Assembly: GCF_963082655.1 (NCBI RefSeq) | Contig: NC_081554.1 | Coordinates: 98,956,273-99,020,272, forward strand | DNA from: Stomoxys calcitrans | Taxonomy: Eukaryota; Arthropoda; Insecta; Diptera; Muscidae | Direction of reading: 5' to 3' | DNA length: 64,000 nucleotides | Shown here: one piece after another, positions 1 to 10,840 of the stretch | Layout: every line of letters begins with the position of its first letter | Position numbering within the stretch: the first letter of the stretch is position 1 | Translations under genes and position numbers: made by a program | Notes under the pieces: model-generated | The model's input: only the letters and a program-made list of their open reading frames with translations | Database searches by the model: none | Told to the model about the DNA's origin: nothing

Positions 1-329
1 ATTTTGCACCTAGGGTTCTATTGTAGCTTCCAACGTCCGTGCTTAGTATGGTACAATCCCAAGAAGCTACATTTTATGACTGAATTGGCATATATGTTTC
101 GCATAGAATACACATATGCCCTTCAACTAAGTTCGTTCGAGTACATTTTTAGTACAACCCATGGTAGTGGGTTCCCAAGATTTGGTCAGGCCCAACTTTT
201 GTAGCTGTTTTAATTCTATTTATATGCTAACATGTATGAATAATTTATAAAACATTTTAGCTGCATGGATTGTTTTTTTTCTAATGCTTCAAATGATATG
301 CCAATTAAATTCATTTTATGCTTCCATTG
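1..329. other. AT-rich stretch without recognised feature
   Basis: Short open frames only. No motif, repeat end or exon signal was recognised before the repeat element that starts near 330. Confidence 0.5.
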
Positions 330-337
330 AAAATCCG

Positions 338-1586
338 TTTTTTTATACCCACCAAAGTATGATTGGAAGAATATTCATTTAGTCATTCCGTTTGCATCGA
401 AATACCTACAGCCTTCAAAAATTGGCATGTATACCTGAAATTTGGCACAGATACGGTTTTTTGATGCACGCTGGTTAAGTTCTTGAACGGACCATATTTG
501 AATATAGCTGCTATATAGACCGATTTTCCGATAAAGGGTCTAATACCCATAAAAACTTTATTTTTCATCCGATTTTGCTGTAATTTAAAACAGTGAGTAG
601 TTTAAGGCTTCCCGACAACTGACCCAAATATGGTTCAGATCGGACTATATTTAGATATATCTCCCGATAAAGGGTCTTTATTTATTACCCGATTTCGCTG
701 AAATTAGCAACAATGGGTTATTTTAAGCCTCCCGACATCTGACTTAAATATGGATTAGATCGGTCCATATATAGATATAGCTGCCATATAGAGCGATCTC
801 CCGATTAAGGGTCTGAAGGCCATAAAAGCTTTATTTATTACCCGATTTCGCTGAAATTTGCAACAATGGGTTATTTTAAGCCTCCCGACATCTGTGGTTC
901 AAATGTGGTTCAGATCGGACTATATTTAGATATAGCTGTCATATAGACCGATCTCCCGATAAAGGGTCCGAAGGCCATAAAAGCTTTACTTGTTATCCGA
1001 ATTCGCTGAAATTTGGAATAGTGCGCAGTTTTAAGCCTCCCAACGTCCGACCCAAATATGGTACAAATCGGACTATATTTAGATATAGCTGACATATAGA
1101 CCGATTTGCCGATAAAGGGTCTAATGCCCATAAAAGCTTTATTTTTTATGCGATTTCGCTGAAATTTCAAACAGTGCGTAATTTTAAACCTCCTAATATT
1201 TGACGTTAATATGGTTCAGATCGGACTTTATTTAAATATAGCTGCCATATGTTCCGATCTGCCGATAAGGCGACTGAAGCCCATAAAAGCTTTATTTTTC
1301 ATTCGATTTCGCTGAAATTGGAATCAGTGAGTAGTTTAAGGCCACCCGCCATCCGACCCTAATATTGTAAGAATCGGACTGTATTTTGATATAGCTGTCA
1401 TATAAACCGATATGCCGGTTATGGGTCTGAAGCTAATAAAAGCTTTATTAGACCACTCAATGTCCATGCCGAATTTGGTTGTATAAGTTATCCACCGGAT
1501 AGTGACGAAAGAGGGTTAGCATATATACCCGAGGTGGTGGGTATCCAAAGTTCGGCCCGGCCGAACCTAAGGTTTTTTTCTTGTTT
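338..1586 (+). mobile_element. Family A Helentron/HINE-like interspersed element, copy A1
   Basis: The left end carries a diverged form of the family signature TATACCC(T)CCACC. The right end has GGTGGTGGGTAT followed by the hairpin TTCGGCCCGGCCGAA and a T-rich terminus. The core is a tandem array in which the GATATAGCTG landmark recurs near 501, 654, 774, 929, 1082, 1235 and 1388. The spacing is therefore 153 bp except for one unit shortened to 120 and one of 155. Each unit holds 'cgatctcccgataaagggtc' and 'cccgatttcgctgaaatt' blocks. It has no coding capacity. The architecture (subterminal inverted repeats, central tandem repeats, 3' stem-loop, T-rich insertion site, no clear target duplication) fits non-autonomous Helentrons (DINE-1/HINE type). 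That class assignment is inference. Confidence 0.75.
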
Positions 1587-2703
1587 TTGTTAATTATATC
1601 AATTTATGACTCAATCGCGTATGATACTAAATTCTCGCATGCAATAAAAAGTTCACCGAAAAATATATATTTTACTACAGTTTAATGTTTTTATCCACTT
1701 CACTTATAATAGTTTTATTGCAGAATCGTAATAGTGTTAATTGTCTTTAACGTATTTACACATTAGCCAAATTACAAAGGCCAATTGTTCGTTATTAACT
1801 ATAACAAATAGTTTTTATAATGGCATTCTATTTTATTTTTCTGCTTCTTGCAAATTAAAATCATATCAACAAACGTAAAAACCATTTGAAAATGAATACT
1901 TTTCACTTTCTACTTCACAGCTTTTGCAAGTTAAACGAGAGATTTAAATTGAGATTGACCTATTTCCATTCAAGATGCTAATATTTTGGCTGACTAACTA
2001 GTATGAATGTCGATAATTTCACTTTTAATGAATGAGTCATGCTGCTAAAACCGTACCTGTTTAGTCCAAAGCGGAAGCCAAAAATGCAAATTATTGTTGT
2101 GAAATTCTCGAGCGCATTAGCAGTAACGCATTTCTGATTGATATGCCTATTAAAATGGTAGCAATAAGAAAATTGCGTATGGTGCATTTTACATTTTTAT
2201 ACCAAACAACAAAGCTGGGGCAATTTTAAATTGATTTTTCCATTTGTAACTTTCTGACTATGGCATGGCGTTGGTACGATTCAAGTTTTCTTTATAAAAC
2301 TATGCACAGTTATCTTAGAACCAAATCGGTATTTGTTATCGTTTCCATTTTAGTCTTATGTTTCGACTAAATCAAATCAAAGTTAAAATATAAATGTATC
2401 TGTGTCCTTTCGGGCCCTAAGAAGACTGCATAGCACCATCTTTCTTTCTCTCTGTCTCTCTTTCTCACTCTAGCTAAATCGTAATTAGTTGCCATATTAC
2501 ATTTGCACCATCACAATTTAAAGTAAATCTCTTCAAGCTTCAGCAGCAGTGGACAAATGTTGCACTTTTTTAACTTAATTGAAATTGGCCCAGTTGAAGA
2601 GGAAATGGAATGACTTTGCTAGAGGACCACTAGAATATGCAAGATATGAAGAGAGCTGTTCTCCCTCCGTTTGCCTGTATCGCTTTTTATCTATTTTTAT
2701 ACA
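1587..2703. other. AT-rich non-coding stretch
   Basis: No gene, repeat end or conserved motif was recognised. A CT-rich microsatellite-like patch (ctttctctctgtctctctttctc) lies near 2440-2470. Confidence 0.4.
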
Positions 2704-2716
2704 GGGGGGGGGGGGG
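2704..2716. repeat. Homopolymer G tract (13 G)
   Basis: An uninterrupted run of 13 guanines in otherwise AT-rich DNA. It is a simple repeat prone to length error and a potential G-quadruplex former in principle. No gene context is visible. Confidence 0.9.
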
Positions 2717-3800
2717 AAGTGAAGGGTTTGCTTTGTTGCTCATCAAGCTACTAAGTGACATGTTGCGTCCTCTTGGAAGTATGAATGGGCCCTCTCTATC
2801 TCTCTAACTCACTGTCTGTCACTTGTCATAAGGAGAGGAGCACTGCCAAGTTGATGATTCGCTCAAAGGAAAGCATTAAAAACAAATAACCATACGCCAC
2901 AGTATGCATATCGTATACATAGTATGTGTTTATTTGTGAGTGTGTGTGTGTGTATGTGCGCGAACGAGCTTCTGTGGATACCAAACAAAATAATTACACA
3001 ATGTCCTTGTTGAAAGTGGTGGTGGCCTCATAGCGAATGATAAAGTATGTGCGGCCATGTGGGGGAAGGGATTGCAATGACAGAGGTAGCACCAGACACT
3101 TGCCATGTGGCATGTGTATGGCAGTCTGGCATATGGGCAGCCGCCACACACAGCATTAGCAAGAGTGGCTGCGGCACAAAGAACAGTCATGGAACACCGG
3201 CTACAAGTCAGCACTCGGCTGGGCCAAAAGCAGCAAGTGGTTGTTGCAGTTGAAAGTCGGCTGGTTAATTGAGCAAAAGTATGAGTGGGCTAACACAGGC
3301 ACAGGCAGACAATGGGAATACATGAGCGGACCGACAAACATTCAGACATTGGATACATGTGATTTTGTTTTATTCTTCTGAGGCTGCAGCACTCATTAAA
3401 TAAATGTAATAGCATCTAGATTTTCTGCAAGCATCAGTACGAGTGTAGTCGATGACACACTATGAGTCAGAGTTGTATAAAATGATGGCAAGCAAACTTT
3501 TACTTGAATTCTTCAGTCCATTTTCTCAATACTTTCACAATATCATAGCAAACAATTTTCCAGCTTTTTTTCCGAATTTGTTGTCATCGCCTCCAGAGAA
3601 AATGATATACGCTTAAAAGAAAGAAGTTATATCTCCTTTACTATCAAATGCTGTTAGGGTGATTTCTATAATGGAATAGAGCATTGCATTGGACATAAAC
3701 TCCCTGTATTGCTTGTTTACACGATTCTCACTTTATACATAGTAAAGAACATACATTTTTCACTGAAAAAAGTTTTATTGTGTTTGTTTTTTGTTTTAAT
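2717..3800. other. Non-coding stretch with GC-richer island and (TG)n
   Basis: A (TG)n microsatellite lies at about 2937-2953. The segment 3040-3260 is richer in G+C and is open on both strands, but overlapping open frames without a family signature argue against coding. It may be single-copy intronic or regulatory sequence; that is inference. Confidence 0.35.
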
Positions 3801-3806
3801 GATAAT

Positions 3807-4080
3807 GACCGCAGCGTAGAGGTTGGCAGGATCGGCGCTGATCGTCTGGGCCCAAATCTTGGCATTAACATCAGAATAATTACTCAGCGGTGGTTATCCC
3901 CTCTTTAGTGCTGCTGTAAAGTATTTTGCCAAGAAAAAATTTTCTATAAAGAGTTGTGAACCAGCAGAACCCCGTTTGGCCTTTGCTAGAAGAAGGTACC
4001 TTATCATTAGTCTGAATCGGAAAGCACCCTTTTATATGCGACAAGTTTCCTCGCAGTTTCGTAATATGCACTTCTGAGGC
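3807..4080 (+). mobile_element. Diverged tRNA-derived SINE (same family as 41516-41779)
   Basis: Aligned by eye with the complete copy at 41.5-41.8 kb, this segment keeps the same order of landmarks. These are a box A-like block at 3811-3827, a decayed box B-like block at about 3847-3863, 'ctcagcggtggttatcccctc' near 3890, a block matching 'aaagaggtgtcgcactgcggcacgccgttcgg' near 3950, and 'ccttatcattag...tgaatcggaaagcac' near 4000. Divergence is high, so this is an old copy with no obvious target duplication. The minus-strand open frame here is fortuitous. Confidence 0.65.
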
Positions 4081-4334
4081 TTCATTAAACCCTGATCTTG
4101 GTTCATTACTCAAAATCTCTTTGCTACGGCGCATATTTCAGAGATATGTACTTAGCATGAGGGGTTCACTCGTATTAAGGGACAAAATACTTCCCCTTTG
4201 CAGTGAGGCTTAGGTAACTGGATCGGCCTTGGATCATTTTTGGCATAGTGTTACTCACACTCCACAAATCAGCAGCTACAAACAACAAAGGACTAAAACT
4301 GTGAATTGTTCTATACACCGTACTCGGTCATTTA

Positions 4335-4640
4335 TGTCCCTACATCGTCATTCCGTTTGTAACATCTCGGAGTATGTGTCTGAAACCTATAATTGGATCT
4401 AAGACTGTATGTCCGTCGGTCTGTCAAATGTCTTGTAAAATCTTTAATGTGTATTATCAGCAGCTCCCATCTCACGAATATCGGCATATGACTTCTTGAG
4501 CCCAGAGAGAGCGACCTCCCGATTTAACATGTTAAGCCTTTACAGAACGTTATTTTTATCGGATCACGAAACAGTTCATAACCTGGTATATGTATGCAGC
4601 TCCAATATAACCCATATCCCGATTTGACTTTTATCTCTAC
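4335..4640 (+). mobile_element. Family A remnant (copy A10), decayed
   Basis: It shows the left-end block 'tcgtcattccgtttgtaac', the GTCCGTCGGTCTGTC block, and one worn internal unit (gacttcttgagccc, cataacctggtat, cagctccaatata, cccgatttgac). Both true termini are lost. Confidence 0.6.
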
Positions 4641-6485
4641 CTGGAAAGCAAAATTATATTTCGAAAGTGCTGAGATTTGTCATGTTGAGTTCTGTTATGA
4701 CTTCCAACATCACTGCAGCGAAATGCTCCGCCATAGGCAAGGTTAGGTTAAGGGACACGCGTTTGGCAACCGCAGTTGTCAACCGCTTCACTCGGAGACC
4801 TCTGGTCCATTACGTTCGTCCTAGAAAGAAAAAAAAAAATTAGGAAGGAAGAAAGAAACGAAAGCCATTAGAAAAATGTGAATAGACACTAAAAAGCCAG
4901 CATTGAGACCGAAAGATGTCTCGTCGATTAGAGGGCCGCCATGGCAGACTCTTTCAGAATTCCACAATGACTCGGGTGTAGATAGAATGTAGAGAACTTA
5001 GTAAAGAGAGAAGGTTTTCATTCATAATCCCCTACATGACGACACTGCACCCATCCAGATGTCTATGGGACTCCATAATTACTAGGAATTCAACAAAAAC
5101 CTCTACCAAAGAATGACGGGAGCCCCCAGCACAAAGCAACTTCCCCGGAAAGACAACCTCCAGGTCGCCATCGAAGAAAGATCGGCTCTGCACATAGTCC
5201 GTCGCATCGCCAAAGTCACCTAGTCGTCCCAAGCCAACTGCCTTCTGCAGAACGAAGATCGCCATGTCCCTGACTCCCTCAATCTGAGATTAGTATTCTA
5301 CGCCGCGTATTTCAAGCACAAGTGGATATGTATCGCATTCTGCGCTGCTCTTGGAACATTCCTCACCGCCCCCAATATCAGCACTGGCGTAATACCCTGC
5401 GAATACACACCTTCTCGAGAGCTCGGTGTCTCCCCAGGCACCTATTGGTGAGTATCGGTTGAACCACAGCTGTGTATATCCAGTGGACGGTATTCGACCT
5501 GAGTCTACAACTCCTGCTCAACGAGTTGCAACATGGGTTGAGTGCATTTAGCTCCGGTTTGACTCTCTACTTAACGTTTCTTCTTCAGTTCTGATTCTGG
5601 TCCATTTCAACTGATGAGCTGAATTTTAATTATATCTCAAGAGTTTGGTTTTGTTTTGTGGCCTTTTTTAATTACTAAATGCAACGACAACAACGGAACA
5701 CGGAAGCTTTGTTTTTATCAGTTTGGAGAATCACCTAACCCACCACCTACAACAACAACAACAACTGTAATGGCAAGAACTTAATCACACTCTCATAGTA
5801 ATAAAAATAATAATAAAGTCGACCAAAGAGTTGACACATTTCGTGGAGAAATGTTAAAGTTAGGTGAGAATGCGAGAACCGGATGCAATCAGTGGCAAAT
5901 GTTTGCGAGTAACTCTTTTGTACGGGGTTGGGGGCATCCATGTGTGCGTGATTCCGTAAGAGCATCACAAGAATCTAGTCCTGTGGCTATGGAAAAGCAA
6001 CATTAAAATCTGTCAACGGCACGTTTTTATATCCAACACAAAAGGAATACCTTCACATAGATGCGATTATGAAGAAAAACGCCATCATTGCGGATAAGGA
6101 AGTAGCCGAGACAAAGAAAATATTAAACAAATTTCTTTAACATAACATTTCTAGGATGCCCCTTGATTGTGGAAATTCTGGAGAAACTGATGTGTCAGCG
6201 CGCCTTGGTGTGAGTTAGAACGAAGAACGCGAGGTGTTTGACATTCATGCCGCTATTAAAACAACTTTAATGCCTAAAGGTGCTGATGTGTTTAATTCAA
6301 AACTAAAATCAGCAGCAACAATTTCATTTGCTCATTGCTAGGCATGGGTGTGCACCAATCCACCCATACATCTGCCGGGCTTTGTCGCACAGTGTTGACT
6401 TTTAGTGTATTCATTGGACACAAATAGTTAGAGTTAACATAGAGCTTTAAAATTTTGCGCAGAGATATATCTAAGTGTAATATAG
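4641..6485. other. Unassigned stretch with a GC-richer block
   Basis: The part at about 4980-5560 is GC-richer and open over 77 codons on the minus strand, but no conserved domain could be recognised. It could be a decayed retroelement segment. A CAACAA microsatellite lies near 5750. The remainder is AT-rich without recognised features. Confidence 0.3.
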
Positions 6486-6785
6486 AAAAAAGTGGAGTAT
6501 GGTCCAAATCGGTCTATAGCCTGATATAGCTCTCATATAATCCGATCTCCCGGTTTAAATTCTTGAGCCTCCAGAGGTCGCAATTATTACCCGATTTGCC
6601 TGAAAATTTGCATGATGACATCTGTAACGAGACTCAACAACTACCACAAGTATAGTTTAAATCGGTCTATATATGATATATCTTCCTTCTAAGCCGATCT
6701 CCCCATTTAACTACTTGAGCCTCCACAGGGTGCAATTACTATCCGATTTGAATGAAATTCGTTTTCGTCCATTGTAATACCACGG
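6486..6785 (+). mobile_element. Family A remnant (copy A7), two internal units
   Basis: Two consecutive internal units lie about 152-153 bp apart (GATATAGCTC near 6523 and GATATATCTT near 6675). Both contain 'cttgagcctcca' and 'atccgattt' blocks. No termini are visible. The segment abuts the RNase H fragment of a LINE. Confidence 0.65.
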
Positions 6786-6789
6786 AACA

Positions 6790-7480
6790 TAAGAAGAAAG
6801 ATGCCTCCTACCGTTGAACCATCCAGATCACTTTAAAGCCCAATAACTTGCAAATGTTAATGTCCGCTAAATCAGACAGGTTCTCAAAGAAATGAGAACA
6901 TAAAGTTGAACTCCTTCTGACTGCTGCTGCGGGACACACACACAGAAGGTGTTCTACAGTCTTTTCTTCCCCGATGTCCCTACAGCTTCTGCAAAAGTCG
7001 TTGCTGACAACCTTCAGTCTGTCAGCATGTTTTCCGATTAGACAGTGACCTGTCATGACGGACAGCATAACTGAGACATCTGTTCTAGCCAATGACAGCA
7101 AAGCAGTTGACCTCTGCAAGTCTAGATTAGGCCACATAGTTTTGGAATGCTCACTGCCCCCTCTTTGTGACCATCTATCATTTCTTGTCCTTCGAGCCTG
7201 GTCCTGAAAACTTAGCTTACATGTCGCTAGAGGCATACCCACAGATTCCAGTGTCCCTCGAATGTTTATGGTAGTTCCTAGTCTCACAAGTTCATCCGCT
7301 TTACATTTTCCTGGGAAATCTCTGTGGCCCGGCATCCAAAATAGGTGAATTTTGAACTGTTCAGACATCTCGTTGAGAGATCTGCGACTGCCGAGGGTGG
7401 TTTTTGTGTTCAGAAATACGTTCTCCAGGGATTTAATGGCTGCCTGCCGTCTGAGAAGATATTTATGCCAATCGTCGTAA
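6790..7480 (-). pseudogene. LOA/I-type LINE fragment: RNase H and C-terminal region
   Basis: The minus strand has a 186-codon open frame (6808-7368). It contains the RNase H signature WMPGHRDFPGKCKADELVRLG and a downstream Cys/His segment (C-RSC...VEHLLCVC) typical of the C terminus of RNase H-bearing non-LTR retrotransposons. Upstream, an INIFSD block with the catalytic Asp is reached only after a one-base frameshift near 7450, and homology then stops. This is a 5'-truncated dead copy. The homologous minus-strand piece at 52.6-53.0 kb and the plus-strand piece at 55.5-56.1 kb show the same domain. Assignment to LOA (Bilbo-like) rather than I is by general resemblance only. Confidence 0.8.
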
Positions 7481-9539
7481 GTATGAAAGGGTACATAAAG
7501 GAAAATTTAGAATAATCGTGTGGGAAAAGGGAGCGGCGCAGGGGAAACAATTTTTGCTCAATTTGGTTATTGGTGTGCAACAGAATAGCGTATATGAAAA
7601 TTCTTGTTCCAAAATAATTGTTTGGCAAAAGGGCTGATCCGATTAGCTTTCACACATTCCAAATGCCGCAAAATAGTTTGGGTTCTTCAAAATATCCACG
7701 AAATTTTGCGGCTTTTGTTGGGCTTTTGACATGACATCTTTGTTATGGGGCGTTATATCAGATTGTATGCAGGTCACAACGCCTAATAAACATTTTGGGC
7801 GCTATGTCCCTTGGTCGTTATGACCGGTCAACCATTAAGGGTACTGTAATAGAATTTTCCGGTGAACATTTTTGTAGAATATATTTATATGCTAGAAGCC
7901 CAATTTAGGGAGTTTTCACCCTGTTTCGAAAAAGGGGCTGAAAATCGTATTTTTACAAAATAATTAAAAATATTGAGTTGGTGCAAATTTGTGCGTATAA
8001 AGCATTTTTGATTCAGGACACTTCACTGAAGAACCTTGAAAAAGAATTAGGGAGGCCGAAGTTGGTTTTTCTTTTAATCCACTCTGCTAAAATTTTAAAT
8101 TTTGACAGTTATTGGTTTATTTTTGTCTCTTATTTAAAACTAACAGTACTAACCATATGGTCATGTCTCTGGAAACTGTCGTTGACTAATAAGCTTACAG
8201 GTATATCCTCTTTAAGATCTTATTCTACTCTGGTACCCCAAATAAAAAAATCCATTTTGCTTAGATAAACAAAAATGTTAATTTTTGGCAAAAAATTAGT
8301 AGCATTCATTTGTTAAAAAACCTTCGTACGAAAACATCGTTCAGTTAGAGGGGACCTCAAATATAAATATTTATTTTTAAACTTCCTATTTGAAGGGCTT
8401 TTCAAAAGACAAGTAAAAATTTCATGACAATTTCCATTTTTGATTTTTGTCCACCAGAGCAACACTGTGCGTCGTCCGCCAGAGGTGCCAAAGGTGCACA
8501 TACATGCTTGTTCTGCATCTCAACATGATGAATGTTTAAACCATAAAACACATATTTGTTACATGTTCTCCTTCCTGCAGTTGTCCAGTGCGACAAAGCC
8601 CACCCACCATCCCACACATGCCCAGAGACACTAAGTAAACGACAATTTACTCTAAGTGCTTTTAAAGCAATGCAGGCGTCATAGCATTCTTAGTTTGTAC
8701 TGCTTGCGCGTCGCTAGCTGGGGCAACATTGCTTACATATCAATGCAGCTGTCCGTCTTTCTTGCATCTTTGTCCCCGCTTTCCGTGGCCAGTGTCGTTG
8801 CTAAAAAGGACTAGCGTTAATAGCAGTCCTTCTCGTCCTCGTCTGCGTTGTTGAATGCATCATAGTTGCAATTAGTTTTAAGCATTTGGCACCAGCAAAA
8901 ACAAAAAAGGCAGGCGAAAAAAGCATTGAAACTAAACGAAACAAAGCTCTCTTTGTAGGAACAGAGTGGAGAGCTCTTCTTGGCTTTCTATTTGCACTAC
9001 TTGCACGGTGCAAAGTGTCAGCCAGCCAAGACCCAGCGCCAGCGGCCCCAGTCCTTCTGACTGTCTTGTTGCCTTTTCTTTGTCTTTCCCTTGCAGCAGC
9101 ATGCACAAGTATTTGACTTTCCAGAATTTCTCTTGTTGTAGGTGGTGTCTTTTACCGCTGTTGTCTCCGAATGAGCAATAGGAACTCAATTTAGATTATT
9201 AAATTAAAATGAGATGTTGAGCTTTAAAGTGTTTTATTACAGGACATTGTTGTTGCGTGCAAGACTGGTGCAGAAATAAGCATTGGGATTTAAATTTTAT
9301 GAGAAGTTATTTTGGAATTGTACTAATAAAAAGTTAAGGTGATAAAAAGTACCTAAGGATGTCCCCATAATAAACATCATCGACGGCAACTTCTGTGAAC
9401 CATTTATTTTTATATGTATTAACGTTTTTTTAGGCCCTACTTGATATGAACGTCGACAGTCAGACCAAAAGAACACATGCAATAGAATGCTCGAGAAATC
9501 AAATTGGATGATCGATTCATATGGGTGTTAATCAACTGA
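7481..9539. other. Unassigned stretch
   Basis: AT-rich at 7480-8400. A GC-richer segment at about 8440-9190 has open frames of 60-100 codons on both strands that overlap each other and show no family motif. It is treated as non-coding single-copy-like sequence. Confidence 0.35.
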
Positions 9540-9829
9540 ACCGCCATATACGCAATTTCAACCAATTCGGTTAAGAATTGTTCTCAAATCGTTAGATCGT
9601 TTTATATGCCAGCTCTATCCGAATATAAGAGGCCACCGTAGTGTCGTGCTCATTGTGAAAAATTTAAGCCAAATCAGACATAAACTGTGACTTCTCGAGG
9701 CTCAAGAAGTATAATCGGGAGATAGGTTAAAATGGGAGTTATATCAGATTTTCGGCACATCTGTTGAATGTCATTGTAAAAATTTCAGCCAAATCGAATA
9801 AGAGTTGTGGCCTCTAGAGGCTTAAGAAG
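9540..9829 (-). mobile_element. Family A copy A3, first half (interrupted by mariner)
   Basis: Reverse-oriented family A units: 'ctcgaggctcaagaagt', 'gggagttatatcag', 'atttcagccaaatcgaataag' and 'cctctagaggcttaagaag'. The element breaks at a TA dinucleotide (9830-9831) where a mariner is inserted. The sequence resumes after 12671 with 'aaatcgggaaattggtttatatgg', restoring a continuous unit. Confidence 0.7.
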
Positions 9830-9942
9830 TAAAGGGTGATTTTTTAGCAATTATCTTTTTGGTAACTCATTTTCAACAGCTCACGCATGTTTCGTGTTTT
9901 GTTTCACTGTCAAACATGTTCAGTTTGGTCTATAATTTAACC

Positions 9943-10614
9943 ACGAATCGTCTTCGAACGAACAACGCTTGCAAATTATTGCATTTTATTATCAAAATGC
10001 GTGCTGTGTTAAGAAAGTTCATCGCGCGCTCTGTGTGTTCAGCAACGAAGCTAATTTTTGGCTCAATGCGTACGCAATAAAAGCGGTATTGTCGATTTTG
10101 GAGTGAAGATCTGCCAGAAGCATTGCCAGAAATACCAATGAATTCAAAAAAATCACAGTGTGGTGCGGTTTATGAGCTGGTGGCCTTATTGGAACGTACT
10201 TCTTCAAAGATGGTGCGAATCGTAACGTAACTTTGAATGGTGAGCGCTACCGTGAGATGATATCCAACTTTTTTTTTGCCCTAAATACAAGAGCTTGACT
10301 TGCATGACATGTGGTTTCAACAAGTGACATATGCCACAGAGCACGCGTAACAATCGACTTATAGAGAGGCGAGTTCGGTGAACAATTTATTTCACATGCG
10401 AGACCGGTCAATTGGCCGCCTCGATCGTGCGATTTAACGTCTTAAAACTATTTTTGTGGGGCTATGTTCAAGCTCATGGCTATACAGACAAGCCCGCTTC
10501 AATTGACGCTTTGGAAGGCAACATTGAACCATTTATTCGTGAGATACCGGCAGAAATGTTGGAAAGAATCTGCCAAAATATGCCAAAAGAATGCGGACCA
10601 AGGAAAGAGCTATA
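9943..10614 (+). pseudogene. Mariner transposase remnant (copy 1)
   Basis: The N-terminal NRLRTNN...LLHFIIKMRAVLRKF region is followed directly by decayed sequence equivalent to the first catalytic Asp block, so roughly the middle third of the N-terminal half is missing. The start codon is replaced by ACG. Later fragments in shifting frames include FWSEDLPEALPE, a DLHDMWFQQ block (second Asp region) and GYVQAHGYTDKPASIDALEGNIEPFIREIPAEML near the C terminus (10460-10600, one open frame). Many stops and frameshifts mean no active product. A full-length transposase of this type would be about 340 residues. Confidence 0.8.
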
Positions 10615-10640
10615 AAATGGTTTTTCAAGAAAAAAATACA

Positions 10641-10831
10641 ATTCATGAAATGTTTATTTGAATCGATTGTAGGGTCCATATAATTTAATGTTTGAAGATT
10701 ATTTCATGCAGATATTGACCGTTACTGCGTGACCATTTAAGACGCAGACACGGTCAACATTTGCATGAAATAATCTTCAAACATTAAATTATATGGACCG
10801 TACTATCGATTCAAATAAAGATTTCATGAAT
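10641..10831. repeat. Long near-perfect inverted repeat (hairpin) at the mariner 3' end
   Basis: The outer 81-base blocks, 10641-10721 and 10751-10831, are reverse complements with about 5 mismatches. Pairing continues inward to near 10731/10741, leaving a loop of roughly 10 bases. The right arm is the ordinary mariner 3' terminal coding/UTR sequence, also seen once in copy 2 at about 46165-46255. The left arm is an inverted duplicate. Transcription through it would give a long double-stranded hairpin. Confidence 0.9.
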
Positions 10832-10840
10832 TTTTCTGAT

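Noticed and set aside
3880..4134. 84-codon minus-strand open frame as a gene
   Set aside because: The segment aligns by eye with the SINE body on the plus strand, so the frame is fortuitous.
8801..9189. Overlapping frames of 76-101 codons on both strands as a gene
   Set aside because: Several frames on both strands are open together because of base composition, and none shows a domain.
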